Source of the DNA: Sulfopaludibacter sp963835555
GTDB lineage: Bacteria > Acidobacteriota > Terriglobia > Bryobacterales > Bryobacteraceae
DNA: 64,000 bases
Assembly (NCBI GenBank): GCA_963835555.1
Contig: CAWIGC010000038.1
Coordinates: 372,001 to 436,000 of the forward strand
Direction of reading: 5' to 3'
The notes beneath the pieces were generated by a model, which made no database searches, was not told the DNA's origin, and saw only the letters and a program-made list of their open reading frames with translations. Of this stretch, positions 46,280 to 60,060 are shown piece by piece; position 1 is the first letter of the stretch; each line of letters opens with the position of its first letter. The translations under genes were made by a program, and so were the position numbers.

Positions 46280-48200
46280 TACTTGTAGCTCCGTTGCGCC
46301 GGATGCACATATTCAAAAGTGAGCGGTTCCTTGTGCAGTTCGGGGCGAAGGCCCACGCCCGCGAAACTCCCAGGCCGCGACGTAGGAGTAATTCTCGTCG
46401 TCGCGCTGCGCTTCGCCTTCGGGCGTCTGATACTCTTCGCGGAAGTGGCCGCCGCAGCTTTCGTTGCGCTCCAGCGCGTCCAGGCAGAGCAACTCCGCCA
46501 GTTCGAAGAAGTCGGCCACGCGCCCGGCCTTCTCCAGCGATTGATTCAATTCTTCGCCCGTGCCCAGCACCTTGACGTCGCGCCAGAATTGCTCGCGCAG
46601 GCCGGGAATCTGCGAAAGGGCCGTTTTCAGGCCCTCGGCGGTGCGCGCCATGCCGCAGTATTCCCACATGATTTTGCCCAATTCGCGATGGTAGGAATCC
46701 ACGCTGCGGGTGCCCTTGGTGGCCAGCAGTTTCTGCGTGATGCTGTTGACGTTGGCCTCGGCTTCCTTCACGGCGGCGTGGGAGGTGTCGGCCTTCTCGA
46801 GCTTGCTGGAGGCCAGGTAATCGTTGATGGTACCGGGCAGAACGAAGTAGCCGTCGGCCAGCCCCTGCATGAGCGCGCTGGCGCCCAGGCGATTGGCGCC
46901 GTGGTCGCGAGAAATTCGCCTCGCCGGTCACATACAGGCCGGGGACATTGGACATCAGGTTGTAATCCACCCACAGGCCGCCCATGGTGTAGTGGATGGC
47001 CGGGAAGATGCGCATGGGCACCTTGTAAGGGTCCTCGCCGGTGATGCGCTCGTACATGTCGAACAGGTTGCCGTAGCGTTCCTTGATGACCGAAGTGCCC
47101 AGGCGTTGGATGGATTCGGCGAAGTCCAGGTAGACCGCCAGTCCGGTTTCGCCTACGCCGCGGCCTTCGTCGCACACCTGCTTGGCGTTCCGCGAGGCCA
47201 CATCGCGCGGCACCAGGTTGCCGAAGCTGGGATACTTGCGCTCCAGGAAATAATCGCGCTCGGCGGCCGGAATCTGGCCCGGCGGCCGTTTGTCGCCCTT
47301 TTTCAACGGCACCCATACGCGCCCGTCGTTGCGCAGCGATTCGCTCATCAGGGTGAGCTTGCTCTGGTATTCGCCGGAAACGGGAATGCAGGTGGGGTGA
47401 ATCTGGGTGAAGCACGGGTTAGCGAACAGCGCGCCGCGTTTGTGCGCGCGCCAGATGGCCGTGGCGTTGCAGCCCTTGGCATTGGTGGAGAGGTAATATA
47501 CGTTGCCGTAGCCGCCGGTGCCCAGCACCACGGCATCGGCCAGGTGCGATTCGATCTTGCCGGTGATCAGATTGCGGGTGACAATGCCGCGGGCGCGCCC
47601 GTCGATCACGATCAGGTCGAGCATCTCGGTGCGCGGGAACATCGTCACCTGGCCGCGCCCGATCTGCTTTTCGAGCGCCTGGTAGGCGCCCAGCAGGAGC
47701 TGCTGGCCGGTCTGGCCGCGGGCATAAAACGTACGCGATACCTGGGCGCCGCCGAAACTGCGATTGTCCAGGTAGCCCGAGTATTCGCGCGCGAACGGAA
47801 CGCCCTGCGCCACGCATTGATCGATGATGTTGAGGCTGATCTGCGCCAGGCGGTAGACGTTGGATTCGCGGGCGCGGAAATCGCCGCCCTTCACCGTGTC
47901 GTAGAAGAGCCGGAACACGCTATCGCCGTCATTGTGATAGTTTTTGGCGGCGTTGATTCCGCCCTGCGCCGCGATGCTGTGCGCGCGCCGGGGAGAATCC
48001 TGGAAGCAGAAACACTTCACGTTGTAGCCGAGTTCGGCCAGCGTGGCCGCGCCGGCTCCGCCTGCCAGGCCGGAACCTACAACGATGATCGTATGCTTCC
48101 GCTTGTTCGCGGGATTGACCAGTTTCAGATTGAACTTATGCCGTTCCCATCGGGTTTCGATCGGGCCCGTTGGACATTTCGAGTCGAGTTGCATGCGCAT
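46279..48200 (-). CDS. sdhA: Succinate dehydrogenase flavoprotein subunit (frameshifted)
   Basis: About 640 aa. FAD loop TIIVVGSGLAGGAGAATLAE; covalent-flavin segment RRAHSIAAQGGINAAKNY; substrate/active-site VLGTGGYGNVYYLSTNAKG and FTQIHPTCIPVSGEYQSKL; MGGLWVDYNLMSNVPGLYV; TGEANFS. One extra base near 46905 precedes DHGANRLGASALMQGL, a second near 46363 precedes the true end GVGLRPELHKEPLTFEY and HPAQRSYK. Order sdhC-sdhA-sdhB on the minus strand; oxidises succinate in the membrane. Confidence 0.93.
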
Positions 48201-48206
48201 CGTCCT

Positions 48207-48911
48207 TCAAAGAGTCAAGAAACCGGTTAACACCGCGATCGGAATCGAGATGTTGCCGATCGCAATCAGTATGGCCACCAGCGCCGCGCCCTTCTTCAGC
48301 AGCGGCGTGTAGCGCGGATGGCTGAATCCCATCGACTGGAACATGCTCCACAGCCCGTGATACAGGTGCATGCACAGCAGGATCATCGCAAGAATATAGA
48401 AGCCCGCCACCAGGGGATTCTGAAATCCGGTAATCACGTTGGAGCGCACGTCCGGTTCGTTGGCTGCGATTTCCCTGATGGGCAGCACCGATCCGACCGT
48501 CAGGTGCAGGATGTGGAATACGATGAATGCGCCTACGATCACGCCGCTCCAGCGCATGGTGCGCGCGGCGTAGGAAGTGGGCACGTCGGCCTTCTTCTTA
48601 TAGGAGAGCGGGCGCGCGGCGCGATTCTGCAGCCACAATTGCACCGCCGAAACGATATGCAGAATCACCGCCGCCAGCAGGGCCGCGCGGATCACCCACA
48701 GCGGAATCACGTTGGCCGGATTGTGGAGGAAAGCGGCGTACCGGTTGATCTGCTGGTGGTCCGCCGAGTAGATCTGCAGGTTGCCCAGCAGGTGTCCGAT
48801 GACGTATCCGAAGAGGATCAGGCCGGTGATGGCCATCACCACCTTCTTGCCGATGGGCGCTTCCCAGAAGCGGGCGGCACGATGGATGGGACTGATCGCG
48901 AGTGCACTCAT
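48207..48911 (-). CDS. sdhC: Succinate dehydrogenase cytochrome b subunit
   Basis: 234 aa, five TM segments, type-B (Bacillus-like) single-subunit anchor: VVMAITGLILFGYVIGHLLG, IRAALLAAVILHIVSAVQLW, RWSGVIVGAFIVFHILHL, FYILAMILLCMHLYHGLWSM and VAILIAIGNISIPIAVLTGF. Helix histidines (HLLGNLQ, LHIVSA, FHILHL, MHLYHG) can bind two hemes. First gene of sdhCAB; divergent from the ATP synthase genes with a ~300-bp gap. Confidence 0.9.
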   Translation of the reverse strand: MSALAISPIHRAARFWEAPIGKKVVMAITGLILFGYVIGHLLGNLQIYSADHQQINRYAAFLHNPANVIPLWVIRAALLAAVILHIVSAVQLWLQNRAARPLSYKKKADVPTSYAARTMRWSGVIVGAFIVFHILHLTVGSVLPIREIAANEPDVRSNVITGFQNPLVAGFYILAMILLCMHLYHGLWSMFQSMGFSHPRYTPLLKKGAALVAILIAIGNISIPIAVLTGFLTL

Positions 48912-49145
48912 GCTTTAATCCTGATTGTGGCGAAGGCTTCGCCAAAGTCTTTGGTTCGCACCCGTACCCGAAGGTGCGGAAAGCGGGCAGGCTGATCTCA
49001 AACTCTCAGTATACTCTTCATCATCTATGGGGCCGCAACTTCTTGTTGACGGCGCGCGATTTTCCCTGCTATTCGACTTGCGGTAAGCTATAAATGAGGG
49101 AATTTTTCCCCTAAATTTCGCTGCCGCCACCACCTCCTGGTGAGG

Positions 49146-49174
49146 TTGACTAGCCTCGCCCAGGGTGTTACTCT
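49146..49174 (+). promoter_or_regulatory. Probable promoter of the ATP synthase operon
   Basis: TTGACT at 49146-49151 and TACTCT at 49169-49174 with an ideal 17-base spacer, 35 bases upstream of the first stator gene. The remainder of the sdhC-atp gap (48912-49145) shows only a short ggcgaagccttcgcc palindrome near 48940. Confidence 0.45.
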
Positions 49175-49209
49175 GTACTCCTTAAAGACACCCGTCTCTC
49201 CGAAATACC

Positions 49210-49659
49210 ATGGATCAAATTCTTCACCAGTTAGGCCAACTGCTCCTGCGAGCGGTGCCTACTTTCCTGCTGGTTATCGTGCTGCATTTCTACTTGAAGA
49301 GCGTATTCTTCAAGCCCATGGGCAAGGTACTGCAAGAGCGGTACGACGCCACCGAAGGCGCGCGCAAACTGGCGGAAGAGAGCACAGCGCGGGCAGGGCA
49401 GAAGACCGCGGAATACGAAGCGGCCATGCGGGCGGCGCGCGCCGAAGTCTACCAGGCGCAGGAACAGATTCACAAGCAGTTGCAGGAACGCGAAGCCGAG
49501 GAACTGGCCAAGGCCCGGAAGCGCAGCGAGGTCCTGATTCAGGAAGCCCGCGCTGCGCTGGCGCTTGATGTGGAAGGCGCCAAGGCCGGGCTGGCAAAAG
49601 ACAGCGAACTGCTGGCCGAACAGATTACCGAAGCCGTTCTCCGCCGGAGTGCCGCATGA
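49210..49659 (+). CDS. ATP synthase F0 subunit b'
   Basis: 149 aa. One N-terminal TM (LLLRAVPTFLLVIVLHFYL) with KSVFFKPMGKVLQERYDATE right after it, then a long charged helix (ESTARAGQKTAEYEAAMRAA, ARAALALDVEGAKAGLAKDS). This is the b/b' stator layout. Two b-type genes in tandem suggest a b/b' heterodimer. ATGA overlap with the next gene. Confidence 0.85.
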   Translation: MDQILHQLGQLLLRAVPTFLLVIVLHFYLKSVFFKPMGKVLQERYDATEGARKLAEESTARAGQKTAEYEAAMRAARAEVYQAQEQIHKQLQEREAEELAKARKRSEVLIQEARAALALDVEGAKAGLAKDSELLAEQITEAVLRRSAA

Positions 49660-50252
49660 AACGTCTGGCAGTGGTGGTCCTGATCGCGGGCTGGAGTCTG
49701 GCCGGTTTGGCCCAGACTCAGCACGCCCCTGACACGAAAGAACTCGCGAAGGAAAAGCCCAGCGAGGGCGAGCACGGGGAAATGGAAGTTTGGAAGCTGG
49801 CCAATTTCCTGCTGCTGGCGGGTGCACTGGGTTATCTGATCAGGAAAAATGCCGGGCCTTTTTTTGAAGCCCGCAACAAGAAGATTCAGCAGGATATGTT
49901 GGATGCGAAAGCCCTTCGGTTAGACGCCGAAAGGCGCGCCGCCGACGTGGACCGCCGCCTCGCCAATCTGGAAGCGGAAATTGCCGCGCTGAGGGCCGAA
50001 TCGCAGACCGAAGCCAAGGCCGAAACCGAACGCAGCATGAAGCACACGGCAGGAGAAATCGCCAAGATCCAGGCGCATGCGGAGCGGGAAATCGTCTCAG
50101 CGGGAAAAGCAGCGCGCATGGACCTGAAGCGTTACTCTGCCGAACTGGCGGTGCAACTGGCGGAACAGAAGATTGCCGCGCGCATGACGGGCGAGGCGCA
50201 GGATAACCTGGTGCGCGGCTTCGTGCACGATCTGAAGCATCCCGCATCCTGA
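49656..50252 (+). CDS. atpF: ATP synthase F0 subunit b
   Basis: 198 aa. Unusually it starts with a signal-peptide-like stretch (RLAVVVLIAGWSLAGLAQ) and a charged linker before the true b-subunit TM (WKLANFLLLAGALGYLI) and GPFFEARNKKIQQDMLDAKA. A long stator helix follows (EAKAETERSMKHTAGEIAKI) with a C-terminal delta-binding part. The N-terminal extension would place residues 20-45 outside the membrane. Confidence 0.87.
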   Translation: MKRLAVVVLIAGWSLAGLAQTQHAPDTKELAKEKPSEGEHGEMEVWKLANFLLLAGALGYLIRKNAGPFFEARNKKIQQDMLDAKALRLDAERRAADVDRRLANLEAEIAALRAESQTEAKAETERSMKHTAGEIAKIQAHAEREIVSAGKAARMDLKRYSAELAVQLAEQKIAARMTGEAQDNLVRGFVHDLKHPAS

Positions 50253-50264
50253 TAAGAGCCAGCC

Positions 50265-50813
50265 ATGACACTATCAGCCGTAGCTACGCGATACGCGAAC
50301 GCCCTTGCGGATGTGGTCACCGCCGGAGGCGCCTCATTGGCCGGGGTGCCGCAGGAATTACGGTCGTTTGAGGCGGCGCTCCAAGCTTCCACGGAATTGC
50401 AAAACGCGCTCATCACTCCGGCAGTACCGGGCAGCCGCAAGAAGGCGGTGGTGAATCGCGTGGCGGACGTGCTGGAGCTTTCGAAGATTTCGCGCAATTT
50501 CCTTTTTGTGCTGGTGGATAAGCGCCGCATCACTTCGCTGAGCGCGATCCTGCACAGCCTGGAGTTGATTCTGGATGAACGGATGGGCTTCGCGCGCGCC
50601 GAGGTATCGTCGGCGCGCGAACTGAGTGAGCCGCAGCGCTCCGCCTTGAGCGCGGAACTGGAGCGGCTTACCGGAAAGCGCATTCGCATGCATTTTTCGG
50701 TGGATGGCGCCCTGATCGGGGGGGTCGTGGCGCGGATCGGGTCCACGGTGTACGACGGCAGCGTGCGCGGCCAACTGCAAACGTTGGAGCGGAAGCTGAC
50801 CGCGGAACGTTAA
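50265..50813 (+). CDS. atpH: ATP synthase F1 subunit delta
   Basis: 182 aa; joins the stator to the F1 head. SAVATRYANALADVV is the family start (RYAxAL), followed by NVLELSKISRNFL-like VADVLELSKISRNFLFVLVD and the C-terminal AEVSSARELSEPQRSALSAE, ALIGGVVARIGSTVYDGSV. Position between b and alpha is the standard order. Confidence 0.92.
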   Translation: MTLSAVATRYANALADVVTAGGASLAGVPQELRSFEAALQASTELQNALITPAVPGSRKKAVVNRVADVLELSKISRNFLFVLVDKRRITSLSAILHSLELILDERMGFARAEVSSARELSEPQRSALSAELERLTGKRIRMHFSVDGALIGGVVARIGSTVYDGSVRGQLQTLERKLTAER

Positions 50814-50831
50814 TCGGAACGGGAAGGTGTT

Positions 50832-52362
50832 ATGGCTCATATTCGCGCGGATGAAATAACCAGCATTCTCCGCCAGGAAATTGAAAATTACGAGCGGGCG
50901 ATCGACGTCTCGGAAATCGGCTCGGTGATTTCCGTGGGTGACGGCATCGCCCGTATACATGGCTTGGAAAAAGTCATGGCCGGGGAATTGATCGAATTTC
51001 CGCATGACGTTGCGGGCATTGCCATGAACCTGGAAGAAGACCAGGTGGGCGCAGTGCTGCTGGGCGATTTCGCCGAAATCAAAGAAGGCGACGAAGTGAA
51101 GCGCACCGGCCGGATTATGTCCGTGCCGGTGGGCGAAGCGCTGGTCGGCCGCGTGGTGAATGCGCTGGGCCAGCCGATCGACGGCAAGGGTCCCATTCAG
51201 ACCACGGAGTTCTTTCCGGTGGAGCGCCTGGCCCCCGGCGTGGTGGCGCGCCAGCCGGTAAAAGAGCCCATGCAGACCGGCATCAAGGCCATCGACGCCA
51301 TGATTCCGATCGGCCGCGGCCAGCGCGAACTCATCATCGGCGATCGCCAGACCGGCAAGACGGCTATCGCGCTGGACGCCATCATCAATCAAAAGGGCGG
51401 CGACATGATTTGCATCTATGTCGCTATCGGGCAGAAGCGTTCCACCGTGGCGCAGGTGGTCAAGACGCTGGAAGATCACGGCGCCATGGATTACACCATC
51501 GTGGTTTCGGCGTCGGCTTCCGATCCCGCCCCCATGCAATACCTGGCGCCTTTCGCCGGCACCGCCATGGGTGAGTTTTTCCGCGACAGCAAGCGGCACG
51601 CGCTATGCATCTACGACGACCTTTCCAAGCACGCGGCGGCCTATCGCGAGATTTCTCTACTGCTGCGCCGCCCGCCGGGGCGCGAAGCCTTCCCGGGCGA
51701 CGTGTTCTATTTGCATAGCCGTCTGCTGGAGCGTGCCGCCAAGCTGAATAACGAACTGGGCGCCGGCTCGCTCACTTCCCTGCCGTTCATCGAAACCCAG
51801 GCGGGCGACGTATCGGCGTACATTCCCACCAACGTGATTTCGATTACCGACGGCCAGATCTTTCTGGAGTCGGACCTGTTCAACTCCAACGTGCGGCCGG
51901 CCATCAACGTGGGTATCAGTGTAAGCCGCGTGGGCGGCAACGCGCAGACCAAGGCCATGAAGTCCATCGCCGGCAGTTTGCGCCTGGACCTGGCGCAATA
52001 CCGCGCGCTGGCCGCCTTCGCCAAATTCGGCAGCGACCTGGACAAGGCGTCCACGGACCAGCTCAATCGCGGCAATCACCTGGTTGAAATTCTGAAGCAG
52101 GGCCAATACCAGCCGCTGCCGCTGGAAAAGCAGATCGTGATCATTTTCGCCGGCACCAAGGGGTACCTGGACGACCTTCCGGTGGAGCAGTGCCGCAAGT
52201 TCGAAGAGGAGTTGTATCGTTTTGTGGACAACGCGCACCGCCCTCTGTGGGACGAAATCCGCACTAAGAAGGCGCTGGATGACGAACTGCGCGCGAAAGT
52301 AGTAAAGGTCATCGAAGAGTTCAAGGCGCGATTCGTGGCCGAGCAGCCCGCGGCGGGAGCCC

Positions 52363-52370
<8 letters not shown>
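50832..52370 (+). CDS. atpA: ATP synthase F1 subunit alpha
   Basis: 512 aa, the non-catalytic nucleotide-binding head subunit. GDGIARIHGLEKVMAGELIE, Walker A ELIIGDRQTGKTAIALD, VSASASDPAPMQYLAPFAG, YDDLSKHAAAYREISLLLRR, GSLTSLPFIETQAGDVSAYI and PAINVGISVSRVGGNAQTKA. Intact. A GGAAGGTG site precedes the ATG, and the 3' end overlaps atpG by 8 bases. Confidence 0.97.
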
Positions 52371-53224
<854 letters not shown>

Positions 53225-53232
53225 GGAATGTT

Positions 53233-54684
<1,452 letters not shown>

Positions 54685-54686
54685 CC

Positions 54687-55091
54687 ATGGCCGACTCCTT
54701 CGACCTGGAAATCGCCACGCCCGAGCGCCTGCTGGTGAAAGAGCAGGTGAACGAACTGCAGATCCCCGGCAAGGACGGCTATCTGGGGATTCTGCCGGGG
54801 CACGCCGCGCTGCTCAGTGAACTGGGGACGGGCTTTCTAAGCTACACGTGCGGCGGCTCCAAGCGCTACCTTTCCCTCCAAGGCGGATTCGTGGAAGTGC
54901 TGCCCGGCCAGGTGCGGGTGCTCGCCAACGTGGCCGAAAAGGCCGAAGAGATCGACATCGAACGCGCCCGCAAAGACCTGCAGAAGGCTCAGGAGCAGGT
55001 CATGAATCCGGCGCTCGGCGTGGATCCCGCGGTGGCGCTCGAGGCGATGGCTGCCGCGCAGGCGCGCATCGACGCGGTGGAGAAGAAGTAG
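54687..55091 (+). CDS. atpC: ATP synthase F1 subunit epsilon
   Basis: 134 aa; rotor foot and regulator. FDLEIATPERLLVKEQVNEL, GKDGYLGILPGHAALLSELG and GGFVEVLPGQVRVLANVAEK form the beta-sandwich; EEIDIERARKDLQKAQEQVM the C-terminal hairpin. Last gene of the operon; atpB and atpE (a and c) must be elsewhere. Confidence 0.95.
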   Translation: MADSFDLEIATPERLLVKEQVNELQIPGKDGYLGILPGHAALLSELGTGFLSYTCGGSKRYLSLQGGFVEVLPGQVRVLANVAEKAEEIDIERARKDLQKAQEQVMNPALGVDPAVALEAMAAAQARIDAVEKK

Positions 55092-55208
55092 CCTGCGACC
55101 CGTACGGGATGGCTTGCAGGTTTCGTCCAGAGCTCCCGGTTGCCGCGCGCCATCCCTATAACCCAGATTCCGCGTAACCTTTTTGCTGCCGCGGAGTATT
55201 CAGTCGGT

Positions 55209-57768
55209 ATGCAGGATCTGCGCAGCACTATCCGATATACCCTGAGACAGTTCCGGAAGTCGCCGGTATTTACTGCCGCCGCCACCTTGACGCTCGCCCT
55301 GGGAATCGGGGGCACCACCGCGATTTTCACCATGATTCATGCGGTGATGCTGCAATCCCTGCCCGTTGCGGATCCGGCGCTGCTCTACCGGATCGGCGAC
55401 GGCGACGATTGCTGCGTGAAAGGCGTTCCTCAAGACCGGTGGGGAATGTTCTCATATCCCCTATACCAGCGCCTGAAGGAGGCGGCGCCGGAATTCGAAG
55501 AGGTGGCGGCATTTCAAGCCGGCGGCCATCGTGTGAGCGTTCGGCGCGAGGGCAGCGGAACCATCGCCAAGCCGCTGCGCTCGGAGTACGTCACGGGCAA
55601 CTATTTTTCGACGCTCGGCGTGCAAGCGTTCGGCGGCCGTTTACTTTCTCCGGACGACGACCGGCCCTCCGCGCCGCCTGTCGCCATCATGAGCCATCAC
55701 ACCTGGCAGGGGGAATACGGCGGCGACCGGTCCGTGGTGGGCTCGACTTTCGTGGTGGAGGGACATCCATTCACCGTGATCGGCGTGACGCCGCCGGGGT
55801 TCTTTGGCGAAACACTGCGCGGCGATCCGCCCGATATCTGGATTCCGGTGCAGCAGGAGCCGCTCCTCGCCGGGGAGGGCGCGCTGATGCGCCAGTCCGT
55901 CGCCGCATGGTTGCGGGTCATCGGCCGCCTGCGTCCCGGCGCTTCCACCGCGGGCATGTCGCCCCGCTTGAGCGGAATTCTGCGGCAATGGATGCAACAC
56001 GATTCCGGCTATCCGGCCAACTGGATGCCCGATGTCATACGAATGCTGCCCAAACAGGTGATCAACGTGGTTCCGGCGGGCGCGGGAGTCGCCGAAATGA
56101 AGGAAGAGTACGGCCGCAGTTTGCAGATCCTGTTCGGGGTTTGCGGCATGGTGCTGTTGATCGCGTGCGCCAATGTCGCGAACCTGCTGCTGGCGCGCGC
56201 GGTGGCACGCCGCGGCCAAACCGCACTGCGCATGGCGATTGGAGCCGGCAGGCGGCAGATTGTGGGGCAGGCGCTGATCGAGGCAATCCTTCTGGCGATC
56301 GGCGGCGGAATTGCCGGGCTCGGTGTCGCCATTGTGGCCGGGCGCCTGCTACTGGCGCTGGCATTTCGCGGGTCGCGTTTCATTCCCATCAGCACGCTGC
56401 CCTCGCCCGGCGTGCTGGCATTTACTTTTGCGGTGGCGCTGGCCACAGGCATCATTTTTGGCGCCGCTCCGGCGTGGTTCGCCACCCGCACCAGTCCGCT
56501 GGAAGCGTTGCGCGGCGCCGGACGGAGCACGGGAGACCATTCCTCTCCGGCGCGGAAGGCGCTGTTGATCGTACAGGCGGCGCTCTCGGTGGTGCTGGTG
56601 GCGGGCTCCGCAATGCTGGCACGCAGCCTCAACAAGCTGGAGCATCAGCATTTCGGATACCTGACCGAAGGACGTGTAGTCGTGTCCCTGAACCGGCCTC
56701 CGGCGAGTTACAGCCAGCCGCAGTTGGCATCGCTCTACCGGCAAATGGAAGAGGGACTCAACCGGCTGCCGGGCGTTACCGGGTCGGGCCTGGCGTTATA
56801 CAACCCGCTCACGGACAACTGGGGGGAACTCATCCTGGTCTCCGGCCATCCCGCATCGAAGCTGAACGAGTCCGCGGGCGCATCCTGGGACCGGGTGAGC
56901 GCCGAGTACCTGCAGAACTTCGGCGTGAAACTGATCCGCGGGCGATACTTCGACCGCGGCGACAACGACACCACCGAGCCTGTCGCACTCATCAACGAAG
57001 CGTTCGCGAAGCGATTCTTCCGCAGCGACGAAGATCCGATGGGGCAGCATTTCGGCCTGGATCTGCCGCAGAATGCCGGCACGTTCCGCATCGTCGGCAT
57101 CGTGCACGACGCCAAGTTTGCCGGCTTTGCCTTGCGCCGGCCGGCGCGTCCCATGTTCTATGTTCCGCTGGCGCAGAATGTTCCTTATACGGACCCGCTG
57201 ATGAAGCGCGTGGAACTTCAGTCGCACTTCATTAGCGGACTGATGCTGGTGACCAACGCTTCGCCGGGCGCCCTGGAACCGCTGATCACCCGCGTTCTGG
57301 CCAAGGCGGATCCGAATCTGACGATCAACAGCGTCCGCACCATGCAACAGCAGGTGGAGCTGACATTCGACCAGGAGCGCGCCGTCGCCAGCCTGGCCGG
57401 CTTATTCGGTTTTGCGGCACTGTTGCTGGCCGCGGTGGGACTCTACGGGGTGACCGCCTACACGGTGGCGCAGCGAACCAACGAGATCGGAATCCGGATG
57501 GCTCTGGGAGCGGACCGCGTCCCGGGTAGTGCGATACATCCTGCGCGGAGCTTTACTGCGCGTCGCTGCCGGGCTGGCGGTGGGACTGCCGGTGGCGGTT
57601 GCCGCGGGGCGGCTCATTTCCAGCCAGCTTTACGAAGTCTCCTTCTGGGATCCGCTGGCACTGGCCGCAGCGGCGGGAGCGCTTTCGGTCTGCGCCGCGA
57701 TTGCGGCTCTGATTCCGGCCGGCATGGCAGCATCGATATCGCCCATCACCGCGCTTCGAACCGAGTAA
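55209..57768 (+). CDS. ADOP-type ABC permease, MacB/FtsX-like (frameshifted)
   Basis: About 852 aa, acidobacterial duplicated orphan permease: two MacB-periplasmic plus FtsX units with no ATPase next to it. Unit 1: FRKSPVFTAAATLTLALGIG, TTAIFTMIHAVMLQSLP, then the periplasmic domain and VNLLLARAVARR-type NVANLLLARAVARRGQTALR, MAIGAGRRQIVGQAL. Unit 2: ARKALLIVQAALSVVLVAGS and TVAQRTNEIGIRMALGADR. One extra C near 57520 precedes VRYILRGALLRVAAGL and the last helices. Its substrate is unknown. Start chosen as MQDLRSTIRY at 55209. Confidence 0.9.
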
Positions 57769-57871
57769 CGTTGCTCTTCTCATTGAAACGGAGCGCCGGT
57801 TGGTGCGTACGCACCCAAACGAAGGGCTTTCCGCGCCCCTGCGCCTACTCGCGGAGTGTAAGCTCAAAAGC

Positions 57872-60054
57872 GTGGGCCAGGCGCGCAGCGTATTACCAGG
57901 GAAACCTTTCCCTCAGGGAGCCACATGGGATGGAACGGGCGTTAACTTTTCGCTCTATTCGGAACGGGCCGCCGGCGTGGAATTGTGTCTGTTCGACGAG
58001 CTGCCGACAGCGCGAATGCGAGACCATCACCCTGCGCGAATCCACCGGCGTACGTCTGGCACTGCTACCTTCCCGGGCTGAAACTCGGGCAGCTGTACGG
58101 ATACCGCGTACACGGCCCTTACGAACCCGGACGCACGGCGACCGCTTCAATCCCGCCAAGCTGCTGATCGATCCTTATGCCCGCGCCCTGGCCGGGCAGG
58201 CTGAATTGGGACGCGCCGGTATTCGGGTACAAGATCGGCGACACAGGCGGAGGATCTGTCCTGCGACCCCGGCGACGATGCCGTGGGGCGTTCCCAAGAG
58301 CGTCGTCACCACCTCGCATTTCGACTGGGAGAACGACCGCCCGCCGCTGACGCCGCTGCACGATTCGGTCATTTACGAACTCCACGTCAAAGGGCTTCAC
58401 CGGCGCAGCATCCCGAGATTCCCCGAGGAATTGCGCGGCACTTATGCCGGCCTGGCGCACCCGGTGGCGATCGACTATCTGAAGAAGCTGGGCATCACCG
58501 CCGTGGAACTGATGCCGGTCCACGAGTTCGTGGACGACAAGCACCTGCTGGATCAGGGACTGCGCAACTACTGGGGTTACAACTCCATCAACTTCTTCGC
58601 CCCCGAGGCGCGATATAGCGCGTCCGGCGATCGGCGGCGAGCAGATCGGCGAATTCAAAGCCATGGTGAAGGCGCTGCACCGCGCCGGCATCGAAGTGAT
58701 TCTCGACGTGGTCTACAACCATACCGCCGAGGGCAACCAGATGGGGCCGACGCTGAGCTTCCGCGGAATCGACAACTCCACGTATTACCGGCTGGTGACG
58801 GACAACCCGCGCTACTACATGGATTACACCGGGCACCGGCAATACGCTCAACGTGCGCCATCCGCAGGTCCTCAAGCTCATCATGGACAGCCTGCGCTAC
58901 TGGGTGCAGGAGATGCACGTGGACGGCTTCCGCTTCGATCTGGCTGCCGCCCTGGCGCGCGAACTGCACGAGGTGGACCGCCTGTCCGCGTTCTTCGACA
59001 TCATCAATCAGGACCCGGTGATCTCGCAGGTGAAGCTGATCGCCGAGCCATGGGACGTGGGTGAGGGCGGCTACCAGGTGGGCAAGTTTCCGCCGTTGTG
59101 GGCGGAGTGGAACGGCCGGTATCGCGACGTGGTGCGCCGCTACTGGAAGGGCGACGACGGCCAACTGGCCGAACTGGGCTACCGCCTGACCGGCTCCAGC
59201 GATCTCTACCAGCGCGATGGCCGCCATCCCACCGCCAGCATCAACTTCGTCACCGCGCATGACGGCTTCACCCTGCACGACCTGGTGAGTTACAACGACA
59301 AAGCACAACGAGGCCAACGGCGAAGACAACCGCGACGGGTCCAACGACAATCACTCCTACAACTACGGCGTCGGAAGGGCCGACGGAAGACGCGGAAATT
59401 CTCGAAGTGCGGGAGCGCCAGAAGCGGAATTTCCTGGCTCACCCTGCTGCTCTCGCAAGGCGTGCCGATGATCTGCGGCGGCGACGAGATCGGCCGCACG
59501 CAGCAGGGCAACAACAACGCCTACGCGCAGGACAACGAGATCAGCTGGTACGACTGGGACCTGGATGACCGCGCGCAAGTCGCTGCTCGAATTCACCCGC
59601 CGGCTGGTGGAGATCGCGGCGTCAGCATCCCAACCTGCACCGCAGGAAGTTCTTCCAGGACCGCAGCATCGACCCGGGCAACGAACAGCAGCGCGAGGTG
59701 GACGGCCACAGCGAGCAGGACATCACGTGGCTGCGCCCGGACGGCGAAGAAATGACGCCGGAGGAATGGAATCAGGGCTGGGTGCGCTGCATCGGCCTGC
59801 AACTCAACGGCCGCACACTGGACGACGTCAACGGCGTCGGCGAGCCGATCCGCGACGAGACCTTCCTGATTCTGCTGAACCCCCACCATGAGCCCATTCG
59901 GTTTCTTCATGCCGCGCATGCAAGGCACGGCCTGGCAGGTTATGCTGGATTCCGCATACCCGAAGCGCGACCAGGAAATGGTGGTCGTCGACCGGGCGAG
60001 CCCTACGAGCTGATCGCGCGCAGCACCGCGCTGCTGCGCGAGTTGACAGACTGA
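57872..60054 (+). CDS. glgX: Glycogen debranching enzyme GlgX (many frameshifts)
   Basis: GH13 isoamylase-type enzyme cutting alpha-1,6 branches. Pieces in order across frames: GKPFPQGATWDGTGVNFSLY, VWHCYLPGLKLGQLYGYRVH, GDRFNPAKLLIDPYARALAG, SVIYELHVKG, NYWGYNSINFFAPEARY, GIEVILDVVYNHTAEGNQMG, VDGFRFDLAAALARE (catalytic Asp region), KLIAEPWDVGEGGYQVG (catalytic Glu), NFVTAHDGFTLHDLVSYNDK, GVPMICGGDEIGRTQQGNNN and EQDITWLRPDGEEMTPEEW. About 13 insertions and 2 deletions in 2.2 kb. Start probably GTG 57872. Confidence 0.9.
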
Positions 60055-60060
60055 CCGAAC

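Noticed and set aside
55140..59021. A 1293-aa permease-glycosidase fusion
   Set aside because: An insertion near 57520 removes the permease stop at 57768. The downstream part is glgX read through in pieces.
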